From contig JODU01000006.1 in NCBI GenBank assembly GCA_000720845.1, forward strand, positions 186,001 to 250,000: 64,000 nucleotides of DNA, in the 5' to 3' direction. Made by a program: the position numbers and the translations under genes. The notes under the pieces were generated by a model. The model ran no database searches and was not told the origin of the DNA. It was given only the letters and a program-made list of their open reading frames with translations. Shown in pieces: positions 53,477 through 63,761 of the stretch; position 1 is the first letter of the stretch; the number at the start of each line of letters is the position of its first letter. This stretch comes from Kitasatospora aureofaciens. GTDB lineage: Bacteria > Actinomycetota > Actinomycetes > Streptomycetales > Streptomycetaceae.

Positions 53477-54337
53477 TCAGCCGAGCCGGACCCGGGCCAG
53501 CTGGCGGGACTGGGCGACCAGGCGGTCGGCGCTGTCCCAGACCTCGGCGTCCTCCTCCAGGAAGCCGCCGGCGAGGTTGCGGGTGGTGATGGAGACCCGG
53601 AGCGGGCCGGGCGCCGGGCGGCACCGCACGTGGACGGTCAGCTCGACCGTCGGCACCCAGCCCTTGAGCCCCAGCTCGAAGGCGGTCGGGGGCAGCGCGT
53701 CCACCGCGAGGAGCAGCGAGAGCGGGTCCGCGTCGCGGCCGTCGGCGAGGCCGAACCAGGCCCGCATCTCGCCCCGGCCCGAGGGCTGCCCCAGCGCCCA
53801 GCCAAGGGTTGCGGGGTCTAGCTTGAGCATCAGCCGGTCGGCGATGGCCGAGCTGCCCTCGACGGGGGCGGGGCCGTCCTCCGGGCCGAAGCACTGGTCC
53901 ATCGGCGGGATCGCGGGCGGCTTCGCCGAGGTGCGGACGTCGTCCGGCAGCGCGTCGAGGTCGCCGTAGGAGGCGAGGACCCGGATGCGCTCGACCTCGT
54001 TGCCCTCGTCGTCGTACTGGAAGAGGGAGGCCTGGCCGGTTGAGAGGGTGCGTCCCGTGCGGACGGTCTCGGTGCGCACGACCGCCGGGCCCGGCCGGGA
54101 GGCGGTGAGGTAGTGCGCCGAGATGGTGAAGGGGTCGGGGTGCGGGAGCGCGTCGCCGAGGGCCCGGCCCAGGACGGCCAGCAGATAGCCGCCGTTCACG
54201 GCACTGATGATCGTCCAGCCGGCCGACAGGTCGAGGTCGTAGACGCCGGGGGCGCGCGGGGTCACGGCGGTGTCCCGGTCGAACTCGCTGTCGCCGATGG
54301 TGGCCCGGGTGGCCGCTGCGGAGGCTGCTTCTGGCAT
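53477..54337 (-). CDS. Thioesterase-fold (TesB / double hotdog) protein
   Basis: The 286-residue protein has two hotdog halves: SAGWTIISAVNGGYLLAVLG with PFTISAHYLTASRPGPA in the first, and GRGEMRAWFGLADGRDADPL with VELTVHVRCRP in the second. It matches acyl-CoA thioesterase II-like and 4HBT_3 proteins that hydrolyse acyl-CoA. The ATG at 54337 lacks a clear ribosome site, so a very short leader is possible. It may share acyl-chain biology with the FabR-like TetR, but the two converge. Confidence 0.85.
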   Translation of the reverse strand: MPEAASAAATRATIGDSEFDRDTAVTPRAPGVYDLDLSAGWTIISAVNGGYLLAVLGRALGDALPHPDPFTISAHYLTASRPGPAVVRTETVRTGRTLSTGQASLFQYDDEGNEVERIRVLASYGDLDALPDDVRTSAKPPAIPPMDQCFGPEDGPAPVEGSSAIADRLMLKLDPATLGWALGQPSGRGEMRAWFGLADGRDADPLSLLLAVDALPPTAFELGLKGWVPTVELTVHVRCRPAPGPLRVSITTRNLAGGFLEEDAEVWDSADRLVAQSRQLARVRLG

Positions 54338-54399
54338 GACTGCACGGTACAACAGGAAACTACTAAGCGGTAGCTTTCCGTGGGTCGTGGGGACCGGGG

Positions 54400-55059
54400 T
54401 CAGTCCCCCTCGACCACCGTCGACCTGCGATTCCAGGCGCGTGGTGCCCGCCAGTGGAAGCGCAGCGCGAGCAGCCTGAGGACGAAGGCCGTGACGACCG
54501 CGAGGCCGCTGGTGAGCGGGGTGAGTGCCTCGTAGCGGATGCACAGGGCGACCATCGCGGAGCCGACGATCGCCGGGACGGCGTACAGGTCACGGTCCCA
54601 GCGCAGCAGCGAGGGCACCTCGTTGGCGAGCACGTCGCGCAGCACGCCGCCGCCCACCGCGGTGGTCAGGCCCAGGCAGGCGGAGGCGGTCAGGCCGAGG
54701 CCGTAGTCGTACGCCTTGGTGGTGCCGGCGACGCAGAACAGGCCGAGGCCGGCCGCGTCGAAGATGTTGACGCCGGTCTGGAGGCGCTCCACATGGGGGT
54801 GGAGGAAGAAGACCAGCAGCGTCGCCAGCAACGGGGTGAGGAAGTACCCGAGGTCGGTGAAGGCGGCGGGCGGCACCGCGCCGATCACCAGGTCCCGGAA
54901 CAGCCCGCCGCCGAGCGCGGTGACCTCGGCGAGGACGGCGATGCCGAAGACGTCGAAGTTCTTGCGTACGGCCAGCAGCGCGCCGGAGATGGCGAAGACG
55001 AAGATGCCGACCAGGTCGAGCGTGTGCTGGACGGTGGGGCTGAAGAGTTGCTCGTACAC
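54400..55059 (-). CDS. TRIC-type (YicG-family) cation channel homologue
   Basis: The 219-residue protein has seven helices and the twofold GGGxxRD motif of bacterial TRIC channels (GGGLFRDLVIG and GGGVLRDVLANEVP). Bacterial TRIC proteins are trimeric monovalent cation channels. GTG start at 55059 with GGAAGG immediately upstream, unusually close. It follows the opp operon terminator on the same strand. Confidence 0.87.
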   Translation of the reverse strand: MYEQLFSPTVQHTLDLVGIFVFAISGALLAVRKNFDVFGIAVLAEVTALGGGLFRDLVIGAVPPAAFTDLGYFLTPLLATLLVFFLHPHVERLQTGVNIFDAAGLGLFCVAGTTKAYDYGLGLTASACLGLTTAVGGGVLRDVLANEVPSLLRWDRDLYAVPAIVGSAMVALCIRYEALTPLTSGLAVVTAFVLRLLALRFHWRAPRAWNRRSTVVEGD

Positions 55060-55074
55060 CCTTCCATTCTTACT

Positions 55075-55121
55075 CGCCAGCGAGCCCCTGCCTTACAAAT
55101 GAAGGCAGGGGCTCGCTGGCG
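55075..55121 (-). terminator. Terminator of the opp operon
   Basis: A perfect 20-bp stem (55075-55094 with 55102-55121), 7-base loop, lies 17 bp past the oppF stop and just before the TRIC gene. Confidence 0.87.
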
Positions 55122-55137
55122 CGCGAGGTGGGAGAGG

Positions 55138-56535
55138 TCACTTCTCCTTGGCGGGAGGCTCCTCGGCGGGAGACCCCTCGGCGGCCGGCTCGTCACCGTC
55201 CGACGCGGCGCCCTCGGCCGCCTCGGTCTCCGACGGCTCGGAGGCTTCGGTCTCCGACACCTCGGAGGCTTCGGTCTCCGACACCTCGGACGCCTCGGGC
55301 TCCGACGCCTCGGGCTCCGACGCCTCGGTCTGCGACGCCTCGGTTTCGATCGCCTCGACCTCCGCGGCCACCGCCGCCGAGGTCGCCGCCGACTCGGCCA
55401 GCGCCTCCTCCGACACCAGCTCCGCCGCCTCCTTGGCGGCGGTGAGCAGGACGACGTCCTGCGGGGCCTGGTCCTCGAAGTTCTCCGGGTGGTGGCAGGC
55501 GACCTGCTGACCCGGCCGCAGCTCCTTCAGCGGCGGCTCGGTGGTGGTGCAGATCTGCGTGGCCTTCCAGCACCGGGTGTGGAAGCGGCAGCCGCTCGGC
55601 GGGGAGATCGGCGAGGGCACGTCACCCTTGAGCAGGATGCGCTCGCTCTTGGCCGACTTGCGGGCCGGGTCCGGGATCGGGACGGCCGACATCAGCGCCT
55701 TGGTGTACGGGTGCATCGGCGACTTGTAGAGCAGGTCGCGGTCGGCCAGCTCCATGATCTTGCCGAGGTACATCACCGCGATGCGGTCCGAGACGTGCCG
55801 CACGACGGACAGGTCGTGCGCGATGATCACGTACGTCAGGCCCAGCTCGCTCTGGAGGTCGTCGAGCAGGTTGACGACCTGGGCCTGGATCGACACGTCG
55901 AGCGCGGAGACCGGCTCGTCGGCCACGACCAGCTTCGGGTTGAGCGCGAGCGCGCGGGCGATGCCGATGCGCTGGCGCTGGCCGCCGGAGAACTCGTGCG
56001 GGTAGCGGTTGTAGTGCTCGGGGTTGAGGCCGACCACCGACAGCAGCCGCTGCACCTCCTTCTTGACCCCGCCCTCGGGCTGGACGCCCTGGAGCTTGAA
56101 GGGGGCGCTGACGATCGTGCCGATGGTGTGGCGCGGGTTCAGCGAGGAGTACGGGTCCTGGAAGATCATCTGCACGTCGCGGCGCAGCGGACGCATGCCG
56201 CCGACCCCGAGGTGGGTGATGTCCTTGCCCTCGAACTCGACCTTGCCGGCGGTCGGTTCGAGCAGCCGGGTGATCAACCGGCCCATGGTCGACTTGCCGC
56301 AGCCGGACTCGCCCACGACGCCCAGCGTCTCGCCGGCCTTGACCTCGAAGTCGAGGCCGTCGACGGCGCGGACCGCGCCGACCTGGCGCTGCAGCAGGCC
56401 CTTCTTGATCGGGAAGTGCTTCTGCAGCCCGGTCACCTTCAGCAGGGTGTCGCCGGGACCGGCGTCCTTGGTGAGGGTGGTGCCGCTGGTCTGTGCGGGG
56501 ATGGTCACCGCTTTGTCCTCTGCCTGGTCGCTCAC
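55138..56535 (-). CDS. oppF: Oligopeptide/dipeptide ABC transporter ATPase, OppF-type, with acidic repeat tail
   Basis: The 465-residue protein starts at GTG 56535, overlapping the oppD stop by 4 bp. Walker A GESGCGKSTMGRL, signature FSGGQRQRIGIARAL, Walker B LVVADEPVSALD and the switch His give a working ATPase; the C-terminal Cys-rich PSGCRFHTRC region is typical of Opp ATPases. The last 90 residues form an added tail rich in Glu, Ala and Ser with repeats such as ASEVSETEASE. The tail is coded by tandem DNA repeats and has no counterpart in normal OppF (about 330-350 residues). Confidence 0.9.
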   Translation of the reverse strand: MSDQAEDKAVTIPAQTSGTTLTKDAGPGDTLLKVTGLQKHFPIKKGLLQRQVGAVRAVDGLDFEVKAGETLGVVGESGCGKSTMGRLITRLLEPTAGKVEFEGKDITHLGVGGMRPLRRDVQMIFQDPYSSLNPRHTIGTIVSAPFKLQGVQPEGGVKKEVQRLLSVVGLNPEHYNRYPHEFSGGQRQRIGIARALALNPKLVVADEPVSALDVSIQAQVVNLLDDLQSELGLTYVIIAHDLSVVRHVSDRIAVMYLGKIMELADRDLLYKSPMHPYTKALMSAVPIPDPARKSAKSERILLKGDVPSPISPPSGCRFHTRCWKATQICTTTEPPLKELRPGQQVACHHPENFEDQAPQDVVLLTAAKEAAELVSEEALAESAATSAAVAAEVEAIETEASQTEASEPEASEPEASEVSETEASEVSETEASEPSETEAAEGAASDGDEPAAEGSPAEEPPAKEK

Positions 56536-57625
56536 AGCTTCGGCGCAATCTCTTCGGTCCAGATACGCTCCCGCTGCTCCTGCGACATGTGGCAGGCGGC
56601 CCAGTGCTTGCTGCCGACCTCGGTCAGCTCGGGGCGGACCGTGCGGGTGACGTCGTCCTTGGGCACGTCGGCGTACGGGCAGCGCGGGTTGAAGGCGCAG
56701 CCGGACGGGAGGTTGATGAGGGAGGGCGGCGAGCCCTTGACCGGGATGAGGCGTTCCTGCTGGTCGCGGTCGAGCCGCGGCATGGAGCCGAGCAGGCCCC
56801 AGGTGTAGGGGTGCCGGGGCTCGTAGAACACCTTCTCCGCCGGACCGCGCTCCACGCACCGGCCGCCGTACATCACCAGGAGGTCGTCGGCCAGCTCGGC
56901 GACGACGCCCAGGTCGTGGGTGATGACGATGACCGCGGAGCCGAACTCCTTCTGCAGGTCCCGGATGAGGTCGAGGATCTGAGCCTGGACGGTGACGTCC
57001 AGGGCGGTGGTCGGCTCGTCCGCGATCAGCAGCTCGGGGTTGTTGACCAGCGACATCGCGATCATCGCGCGCTGGCGCATACCGCCGGAGAACTCGTGCG
57101 GGTAGCTGTCCACCCGCTTGTCCGGCTGCGGGATGCCGACCCGGTCGAGCATCTCCACCGCGCGGCGCTTGGCGGTCTTCTTGTCCACCGGGTGGTGGAT
57201 GCGGTACGCCTCCACGATCTGCTGGCCGATCGTGTAGTACGGGTGCAGCGCGGACAGCGGGTCCTGGAAGATCATCGCCATCTCCCGGCCGCGCAGCTTG
57301 CGCACGTGGTCGGGGTCGGCGGACAGCAGCTCGGTGCCGTCCAGCCAGATCTCGCCGGATATCCGCGCCTTGCGCTTGCCGTACTGGCCGGCGGTGTGCA
57401 GGCCCATGATGCCGAGCGAGGTCACCGACTTGCCGGAGCCGGACTCGCCCACGATGCCGAGGGTCTTGCCCTTCTCCAGCTGGAAGGAGAGCCCGTCGAC
57501 GGACTTGACCAGGCCGTCGTCGGTCGGGAAGTGCACCTTGAGGTCGCGTACTTCCAGGAAGGCGGTCGGCGCGGACGAGGTGCCGGCGGGCTCGCCCACC
57601 GCTGCCCCGCTCTTGCTCAGTTCGG

Positions 57626-57629
<4 letters not shown>
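56532..57629 (-). CDS. oppD: Oligopeptide/dipeptide ABC transporter ATPase, OppD-type
   Basis: The 365-residue ATPase has Walker A GESGSGKSVTSL, signature FSGGMRQRAMIAMSL, Walker B LLIADEPTTALD and ITHDLGVVAELADD, and the C-terminal Opp motif PSGCAFNPRC. It pairs with OppF to power import. The ATG at 57629 overlaps the OppB stop by 4 bp (ATGA), so the genes are translationally coupled. Confidence 0.93.
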
Positions 57630-58624
<995 letters not shown>

Positions 58625-58642
58625 AGCTAACGGCCCGCCGCG

Positions 58643-58681
58643 GACCGCGGGCCACCGGAGATTGTCCGATGGCCCGCGGTC
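58643..58681 (-). terminator. Intercistronic hairpin between oppA and oppB
   Basis: A 17-bp stem (58643-58659 with 58665-58681, one mismatch) lies in the 108-bp gap after the binding protein gene and before its permease. Such hairpins often stabilise the 5' part of the message or partly end transcription, giving more binding protein than permease. Confidence 0.65.
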
Positions 58682-58732
58682 ACGCCGCGCCGGCCTTCAC
58701 CTGCCTTTCGTGCCGTTCGGCGGGTGTACCGG

Positions 58733-60529
58733 TTACTTCGTGGACTTCAGACCGAGGTTGACGAAGTCGTACATGCCGCTGTAGCCGTCGGTGGTGTAGA
58801 CGTTGGCGAGACGGCTGGAGCGGAAGTTCAGGAACTTCTCGAAGACGAAGGGCAGGTAGTAGCCGCCCTCCATCACCTTGTGGTTGATCTCGGTCGCGAC
58901 CTTGGCCTTGCCGGCGTCGTCGAGCGTCTTGGCGTACGTGTCGAAGAGACCGTCGATCGCCTTGTCCTTGATGAGCGCGTAGTTGTTGTTACCGCTCTCC
59001 AGGATGAACCGGCTGTCCCACAGCGGCTGGCCGTAGCCCTGCACCGACGGGAAGTCCGGGCCCCAGCCCATGATGATGATGCCGTAGTTCTTCTTCTTCA
59101 CGTTCGCGGGGCTGCCGATGATGCCGGCGGTCTGCGAGCCGTCGTACTGGTCGATGTCGACGGTGATGCCGACCTTCTTCAGCGACGCCTGGAGCGACTC
59201 GGCGGTGGCCACCTCGACCGGCTTGTTGTTGCGGACCGCGATGGTGGTCTTGAAGCCCTCGGGCTTGCCGCAGGCCTTCAGCTCTTCCTTGGCCTTGGCG
59301 ACGTTGCCGGTCTTGTTCTCACCGGCGATGCCGTACGGGTCGTACTTCTGGCCCTCGGCGCCCGGGACACCCGGGGGCAGCATGTTGGTGCCGATGTCGC
59401 CGCCGGCGACCGGGCCGCCGCGCGCGGTCTGCAGCGAGACGTGGTCGGCGCCGTAGATCACGGCCTTGCGGCAGTGCTCGTTGTCGAACGGCTTCACGCT
59501 CTGCGGGAAGACGGCGTAACGGACGTAGCCGGAGACCGGGTTGTCCAGGTTGCCCTTGTGCTCCTTGAGGGCGGTGGAGCGGCCCTGCGGGGAAAGGCTG
59601 GTCTGGGCGAGGTCCAGGTCGTAGTCGCCGGCGATCAGACGGGAGTCCAGGTCGTTGGCGTTGGAGAAGAACTTGATGGAGATCTTGTCCGGGTAGGCCT
59701 TGCGGACCGGGTCGGAGGCCTGCTTCCACTCGGTGTTGCGGACCAGGACGAGGTCCTTGCCCGGGCTGTACGACTGGAACTTGTACGGGCCCGAGGAGAA
59801 CGGGTGCAGACCGTACTTGGACTTGGTGTCCTTGTCCTGGCGGACCGGGGAGGCCGAGGTGAGCGCGAGCATCTCCTCGAAGTCCGAGTTGGCCTTCGGC
59901 AGCTTGAAGACGATGGTCTTGTCGTCCGGCGTCTCGATCGCCTTCAGGCCGAGCTTGTCCTTGGACTTGTCCTTGTACGGGCCCTGGTACGTGCCCTCGG
60001 GGTCGAGCACCTCCTTGAGGTACGTCGGACCGCCGGACAGCACGTCCTGCGCCCACACGCGCTCGATGCCGTACTTGACGTCCTTGGAGGTGATCGGCTT
60101 GCCGTCCTCCCAGGTGACGCCGTCACGCAGGGTGTACGTGTAGGTCTTGCCGTCGTCCGAGACCTTGGCGGTGGCGGTGGCCAGGTCCGGCACCACACCG
60201 GCGCCGGCCTTGCCCGGCTCCGTGGCGTTGGTGACGAGCTGACGGGAGTAGTAGCGCGAGAAGTTCCACATGAAGCCGTAGTAGCCGCGGGTGGTGTCCC
60301 ACGAGTCGGCGTCCTGCGCGCTGGCGAACTTCAGCTCGCCACCCTTCTTGGCCTGGTCTGCCTGGGCGACCTTGTTGTTGGCGGCGTCGAAGCCGGCAGC
60401 GCCATTCTTCGAACCCCCGTTACCGCCGTCGCTGTCGCCGCCGCACGCCGCCGTGGTCAGCAGCGCGGCCACCACCGCGGCAGCGGCCAAAACCTGCTTG
60501 CGCCGCCCTGAGGTGCGTTGGGTAGTCAC
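58733..60529 (-). CDS. oppA: ABC transporter solute-binding lipoprotein, family 5 (OppA/DppA-type)
   Basis: The 598-residue protein starts at GTG 60529 (GGAGG 10 bases upstream) with a lipoprotein signal (AAAAVVAALLTTAAC) and a Gly/Asn-rich linker, then a family 5 binding fold (GVVPDLATATAKVSDDGKTY, TYTLRDGVTWEDGKPITSKD). It captures peptides or a similar substrate outside the cell for OppBCDF. It lies between the two permease genes, an unusual order. It resembles the BldK-type oligopeptide importers of Streptomyces, but the substrate is unproven. Confidence 0.93.
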   Translation of the reverse strand: MTTQRTSGRRKQVLAAAAVVAALLTTAACGGDSDGGNGGSKNGAAGFDAANNKVAQADQAKKGGELKFASAQDADSWDTTRGYYGFMWNFSRYYSRQLVTNATEPGKAGAGVVPDLATATAKVSDDGKTYTYTLRDGVTWEDGKPITSKDVKYGIERVWAQDVLSGGPTYLKEVLDPEGTYQGPYKDKSKDKLGLKAIETPDDKTIVFKLPKANSDFEEMLALTSASPVRQDKDTKSKYGLHPFSSGPYKFQSYSPGKDLVLVRNTEWKQASDPVRKAYPDKISIKFFSNANDLDSRLIAGDYDLDLAQTSLSPQGRSTALKEHKGNLDNPVSGYVRYAVFPQSVKPFDNEHCRKAVIYGADHVSLQTARGGPVAGGDIGTNMLPPGVPGAEGQKYDPYGIAGENKTGNVAKAKEELKACGKPEGFKTTIAVRNNKPVEVATAESLQASLKKVGITVDIDQYDGSQTAGIIGSPANVKKKNYGIIIMGWGPDFPSVQGYGQPLWDSRFILESGNNNYALIKDKAIDGLFDTYAKTLDDAGKAKVATEINHKVMEGGYYLPFVFEKFLNFRSSRLANVYTTDGYSGMYDFVNLGLKSTK

Positions 60530-60599
60530 GATCTCGGATCCTCCGGATTAGATGAGAGACCCCGTGCAGGTGCCACGGGTCACTTTGCGGTACGGCAGT

Positions 60600-61607
60600 T
60601 CAGCGGGAGCCCTTCGGGTCCAGCGCGTCACGCACGCCGTCGCCGAAGAGGTTGAAGGCGAGCACGGTGATGAAGATCGCTACGCCCGGGATCACCATGT
60701 ACATGGGGTCCGAGTCGTAGTAGTCGATCGCGCTCGAGAGCATCTGCCCCCACGAGGCCGTGGGGGGCTTGACGCCCACACCCAGGAAGCTGAGTGCCGC
60801 CTCGGTGAGGATGTTGGTGGGGATCATCATCGTCGTGTAGACGATGATCGGCGCGACCAGGTTGGGCAGCAGTTCCTTGAAGAGGATGTAGAACCGCCCG
60901 GCGCCCAGGGAGCGGGCGGCCTCGACGTACTCCCGTTCGCGCATCGACAGGGTCTGGCCGCGGACCACGCGGCCGATGTAGGGCCAGCCGAAGAAGCCGA
61001 TGACCAGGATCATCACGAACAGGCGGACACCGGTGCCGGTGAGGCCCAGCATGTTGTTCGGCATGACCGAGACCAGGGCGATGATGAACAGCAGCTGCGG
61101 GAAGGCGAGCAGACCGTCCATGACCCGGCTGATGAGGGAGTCGACCCAGCCGCCGAAGAAGCCGGCCAGGACACCGAGGACGGTGCCGATGACCACGGCG
61201 ACGATCGCGGACAGGAAGCCGACGAGCAGCGAGATCCGGGCGCCGTAGAGGATGCGGGCGAAGATGTCGCGGCCGTTGACGGGCTCGACACCGAGCCAGT
61301 GCTCGCCGCTGATACCGCCCAGGGAGCCGGTGGGGGTGCCGAACAGCGGGTCGATCAGGTCCTCGTGGTGCGCCTCGGGGTCCTGCCCGACGAGGTTGGC
61401 GATCACGGGGGCCAGCAGCGCGATCACGATGAGGAGGAGCACCACCGTGCCACCCGCGAGGGCCAGCTTGTCCCGTTTCAGCCGCTCCCAGGCGATGCGC
61501 CCAAGGGAACGCCCCTGTACCGCCTTGGCCTCGGCGCCGGCAACCGCCGCTTCCTCGGCCGCACTCGGGGCCGCTTCCGCGGTCGGCTCGTGCAATGGTG
61601 CCGTCAT
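60600..61607 (-). CDS. oppC: Oligopeptide/dipeptide ABC transporter permease, OppC-type
   Basis: The 335-residue protein has an Ala/Glu-rich cytoplasmic N-terminus (to about residue 45), a helix (VVLLLIVIALLAPVIANLV), then HWLGVEPVNGRDIFARILYG and the coupling loop REYVEAARSLGAGRFYI with TEAALSFLGVGV. It is the OppC partner of OppB and the first gene of the operon. The ATG at 61607 is chosen; longer frames are unlikely. Confidence 0.92.
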   Translation of the reverse strand: MTAPLHEPTAEAAPSAAEEAAVAGAEAKAVQGRSLGRIAWERLKRDKLALAGGTVVLLLIVIALLAPVIANLVGQDPEAHHEDLIDPLFGTPTGSLGGISGEHWLGVEPVNGRDIFARILYGARISLLVGFLSAIVAVVIGTVLGVLAGFFGGWVDSLISRVMDGLLAFPQLLFIIALVSVMPNNMLGLTGTGVRLFVMILVIGFFGWPYIGRVVRGQTLSMREREYVEAARSLGAGRFYILFKELLPNLVAPIIVYTTMMIPTNILTEAALSFLGVGVKPPTASWGQMLSSAIDYYDSDPMYMVIPGVAIFITVLAFNLFGDGVRDALDPKGSR

Positions 61608-61923
61608 CTGGCAGGGACCCCTCTCAACCGGCGGTAGCCGGCCCGCACTTGCCGCTGTAGCGGCGTGATCAGTCCGTCGTACACAGGAGCGAGCTTCCAC
61701 CCCTTACTTGCGGGAGTCTTCAACGCTTTGGCGATCTGTAGCCAGACTTGCCGGGGAATGGATGCGCAACCGTGATGCTGTTTGAGGTGTTCCGTTATCC
61801 GGACAGTGGGTAACGGGGGCCGGACACGGGCGAGTTGGTACATCAGGGACAAGCAGGCGCTTTGCGTCCTCATCTACGCGCGAAGATCGACTCTTCCGGC
61901 GGGATCCACGGGGACCGCGGCCG
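61608..61923. other. 316-bp region upstream of the opp operon
   Basis: No convincing gene. The sequence is less GC-rich than its surroundings and probably holds the opp promoter on the minus strand. A short open frame at 61604-61873 overlaps the oppC start and has no family match or ribosome site, so I treat it as chance. The sseB-like gene ends at 61924. Confidence 0.45.
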
Positions 61924-62721
61924 TCAGTACCGGCTACCGGCCGGAGGGTATCCGTACCCGCCCGCCGGCGCCTGGGCGGGGGCGGCCGCGTGGGCCTCGC
62001 GGTCGTAGAACGGGCGCGCGTTGGCGCGCAGCCACAGGGCGACCGGATCGTGGGCGTCGGTCATCGCCACCGTCGACACCGGCAGCCCGTCCGGCACCGC
62101 GCCGACGGACTGCTGCATCATCGCGCGCACCGCGTCGACGGCGGGCGGGGAGGTGTCGTACACGTCCAGGCCGATGGCGAGGTACGGCGCCCCCAGCGCC
62201 GGCTGCACCCAGGCGCGGCGCAGCGCGCGGACCGCCGGGGTGCGGTGGGCGTTCTGCGCGAGCAGGGCGTAGAACTGGGGGATCTCGATGGCCGGTTCGG
62301 ACAGCCGCAGGGGGCCCGCGGGCTGGCGGTCCAGGCCGGAGGCGATGCGGCGCAGGTCGAGCCAGGGGATGCCGACGCCGCCGCCGGGGGCGTGCGGGTT
62401 GAGCCACAGGCCGTAGTGGTCGGGGTAGAGAGCGCGGGCGGCCTCCAGGCCGTCGACCACCTCGTACGACCGGTTCCAGCCGCTGGCCGAGAGCTCCTGG
62501 GCGGAGGTCACGCAGGGGGCGTAGCCGTAGCCGTCGACCTCCATGTTCCCGTACTGGGCGTCCGGGGAGCCGGCCTGGCCGTGCCACAGCAGCATCCAGA
62601 CCTGGCCCGAGGCGGGGGTGGCGAGGGCGCGCAGCAGGGCCTCGTAGGCGTCGTAGCGCCCGGGCGTCACCTGGCGCAGCATGTGCTCGACCTGTCCGGT
62701 CGTGGTGCCGCTGGCGCTCAC
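61924..62721 (-). CDS. SseB-family protein (1)
   Basis: The 265-residue protein has an SseB-like N-terminal domain (EALLRALATPASGQVWMLLW) and an SseB C-terminal domain (IEIPQFYALLAQNAHRTPAV and GAPYLAIGLDVYD), followed by an Ala/Pro/Gly-rich tail. SseB proteins take their name from enhanced serine sensitivity in E. coli; their role here is unclear. A second SseB-like gene lies 194 bp upstream on the same strand, a tandem pair. Confidence 0.85.
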   Translation of the reverse strand: MSASGTTTGQVEHMLRQVTPGRYDAYEALLRALATPASGQVWMLLWHGQAGSPDAQYGNMEVDGYGYAPCVTSAQELSASGWNRSYEVVDGLEAARALYPDHYGLWLNPHAPGGGVGIPWLDLRRIASGLDRQPAGPLRLSEPAIEIPQFYALLAQNAHRTPAVRALRRAWVQPALGAPYLAIGLDVYDTSPPAVDAVRAMMQQSVGAVPDGLPVSTVAMTDAHDPVALWLRANARPFYDREAHAAAPAQAPAGGYGYPPAGSRY

Positions 62722-62821
62722 GCGTATCGCCCCTTCGAGAGTTCCCCCGGTGTCGGACCCAGCTTAAGGCTCCGCCGGGTGCGGGGGTGCCCAGGAGCTG
62801 GGGGCTCCTTGCCGTCCGGCG

Positions 62822-62900
62822 GGTGCGGGTTTCGTCGTGGCTTGTCGCGCCCACGCGGCGGAGCCGCACATGTCACAGCCCCGCGCCCCTTCAGGGCGCT
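62822..62900. repeat. Dispersed Streptomyces intergenic repeat between the SseB genes
   Basis: The stretch containing GTCGCGCCCACGCGGCGGAG, CCGCACATGTCACAGCCC and CGCGCCCCTTCAGGGCGC looks like the intergenic element found many times in Streptomyces genomes (recalled, not searched). It contains short inverted repeats (GCGGCGGAGCCGC, GCGCCCCTTCAGGGCGC) that could form hairpins and end the upstream SseB transcript. Confidence 0.5.
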
Positions 62901-62915
62901 GTCCCTGTCCGGCGC

Positions 62916-63683
62916 TTACAAGCCCTGGCTGTAGAAGGGCCTGACCTTCTCCCGCATCCAGTCGCAGACCGGGTCCTGGGCTGCTTCCAGGAGGATCAGG
63001 TTGACCTGCCATTTCAGGGGGGACTTGGCGAGGGCGCGGCCGAGGGCGTCCAGGGGGAGGGCGCGGGCGTCGCCCTCCCAGTGGGTCAGTTCGACGCCGA
63101 CGAACAGGACCGGGTCGGCGGTCTCGACGGCGGCCAGGCAGCGGCGCGCGCTGCGGACGACGCCGATGGCGGCGAACTCGGAGGAGGCCGCGGCCAGGAA
63201 GTCCACCGGGTCGTCCTGCCAGTCCGGCTCGAAGAGGCGGACCCGGCCGCCGGACGCGGGCCCGTCCAGGGGGGTGCGGCCGGCCCGGCACAGCTCGGCC
63301 ACGGCGGGCGGCGGCAGCGGGATGCCGACCACGCCCTCCGGGTTCACCACGATGCCGACCTGCGGGGGCAGCCCGCGGGCGAACTCCGCGGCGGGGGCGA
63401 TGGTGTACGCCATGTGCGCCCCCGCGACCTGGCGCAGCTGTTCCTCGGAGCTGAACACCGGCACGTAGGCCTGGCCGTCGATCTCCAGCGAGGGCAGGTC
63501 GAGGGGGCCGCTGTGCGGGCCGCCGCCGTTGGGCAGCGGGACCCAGACGAAGCTGCGGCCGAGGACCTCCACGATCCGGCCACCGGCCGACGGGATACCG
63601 AGGGAGGCGGACAGCACCTCCTCCAGCTCGTTGCCTGGCCACCCGCCGTGCGGGTGGGGGTGCGCCTGTGCCGGGAAGTCCAT
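62916..63683 (-). CDS. SseB-family protein (2)
   Basis: The 255-residue protein shows the SseB pattern: N-terminal domain with NELEEVLSASLG and FVWVPLPNGGGP, PVFSSEEQLRQVAG, then a C-terminal domain (FEPDWQDDPVDFLAAASSEF, DPVLFVGVELTHWE). It is probably a diverged tandem relative of the neighbour at 61924, with the same unknown role. The ATG at 63683 has no strong ribosome site. Confidence 0.85.
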   Translation of the reverse strand: MDFPAQAHPHPHGGWPGNELEEVLSASLGIPSAGGRIVEVLGRSFVWVPLPNGGGPHSGPLDLPSLEIDGQAYVPVFSSEEQLRQVAGAHMAYTIAPAAEFARGLPPQVGIVVNPEGVVGIPLPPPAVAELCRAGRTPLDGPASGGRVRLFEPDWQDDPVDFLAAASSEFAAIGVVRSARRCLAAVETADPVLFVGVELTHWEGDARALPLDALGRALAKSPLKWQVNLILLEAAQDPVCDWMREKVRPFYSQGL

Positions 63684-63761
63684 CTGCCTACCTACCGCCT
63701 GCCTGGTACCGCCGTTCGTGGCTGAAAGGCTAACCCGTTCGGCCCTGAGCCCTACCGTGTG

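Noticed and set aside
61604..61873. An 89-codon minus-strand frame before oppC
   Set aside because: Overlaps the oppC start, has no ribosome site or recognisable motif, and lies in the likely promoter.
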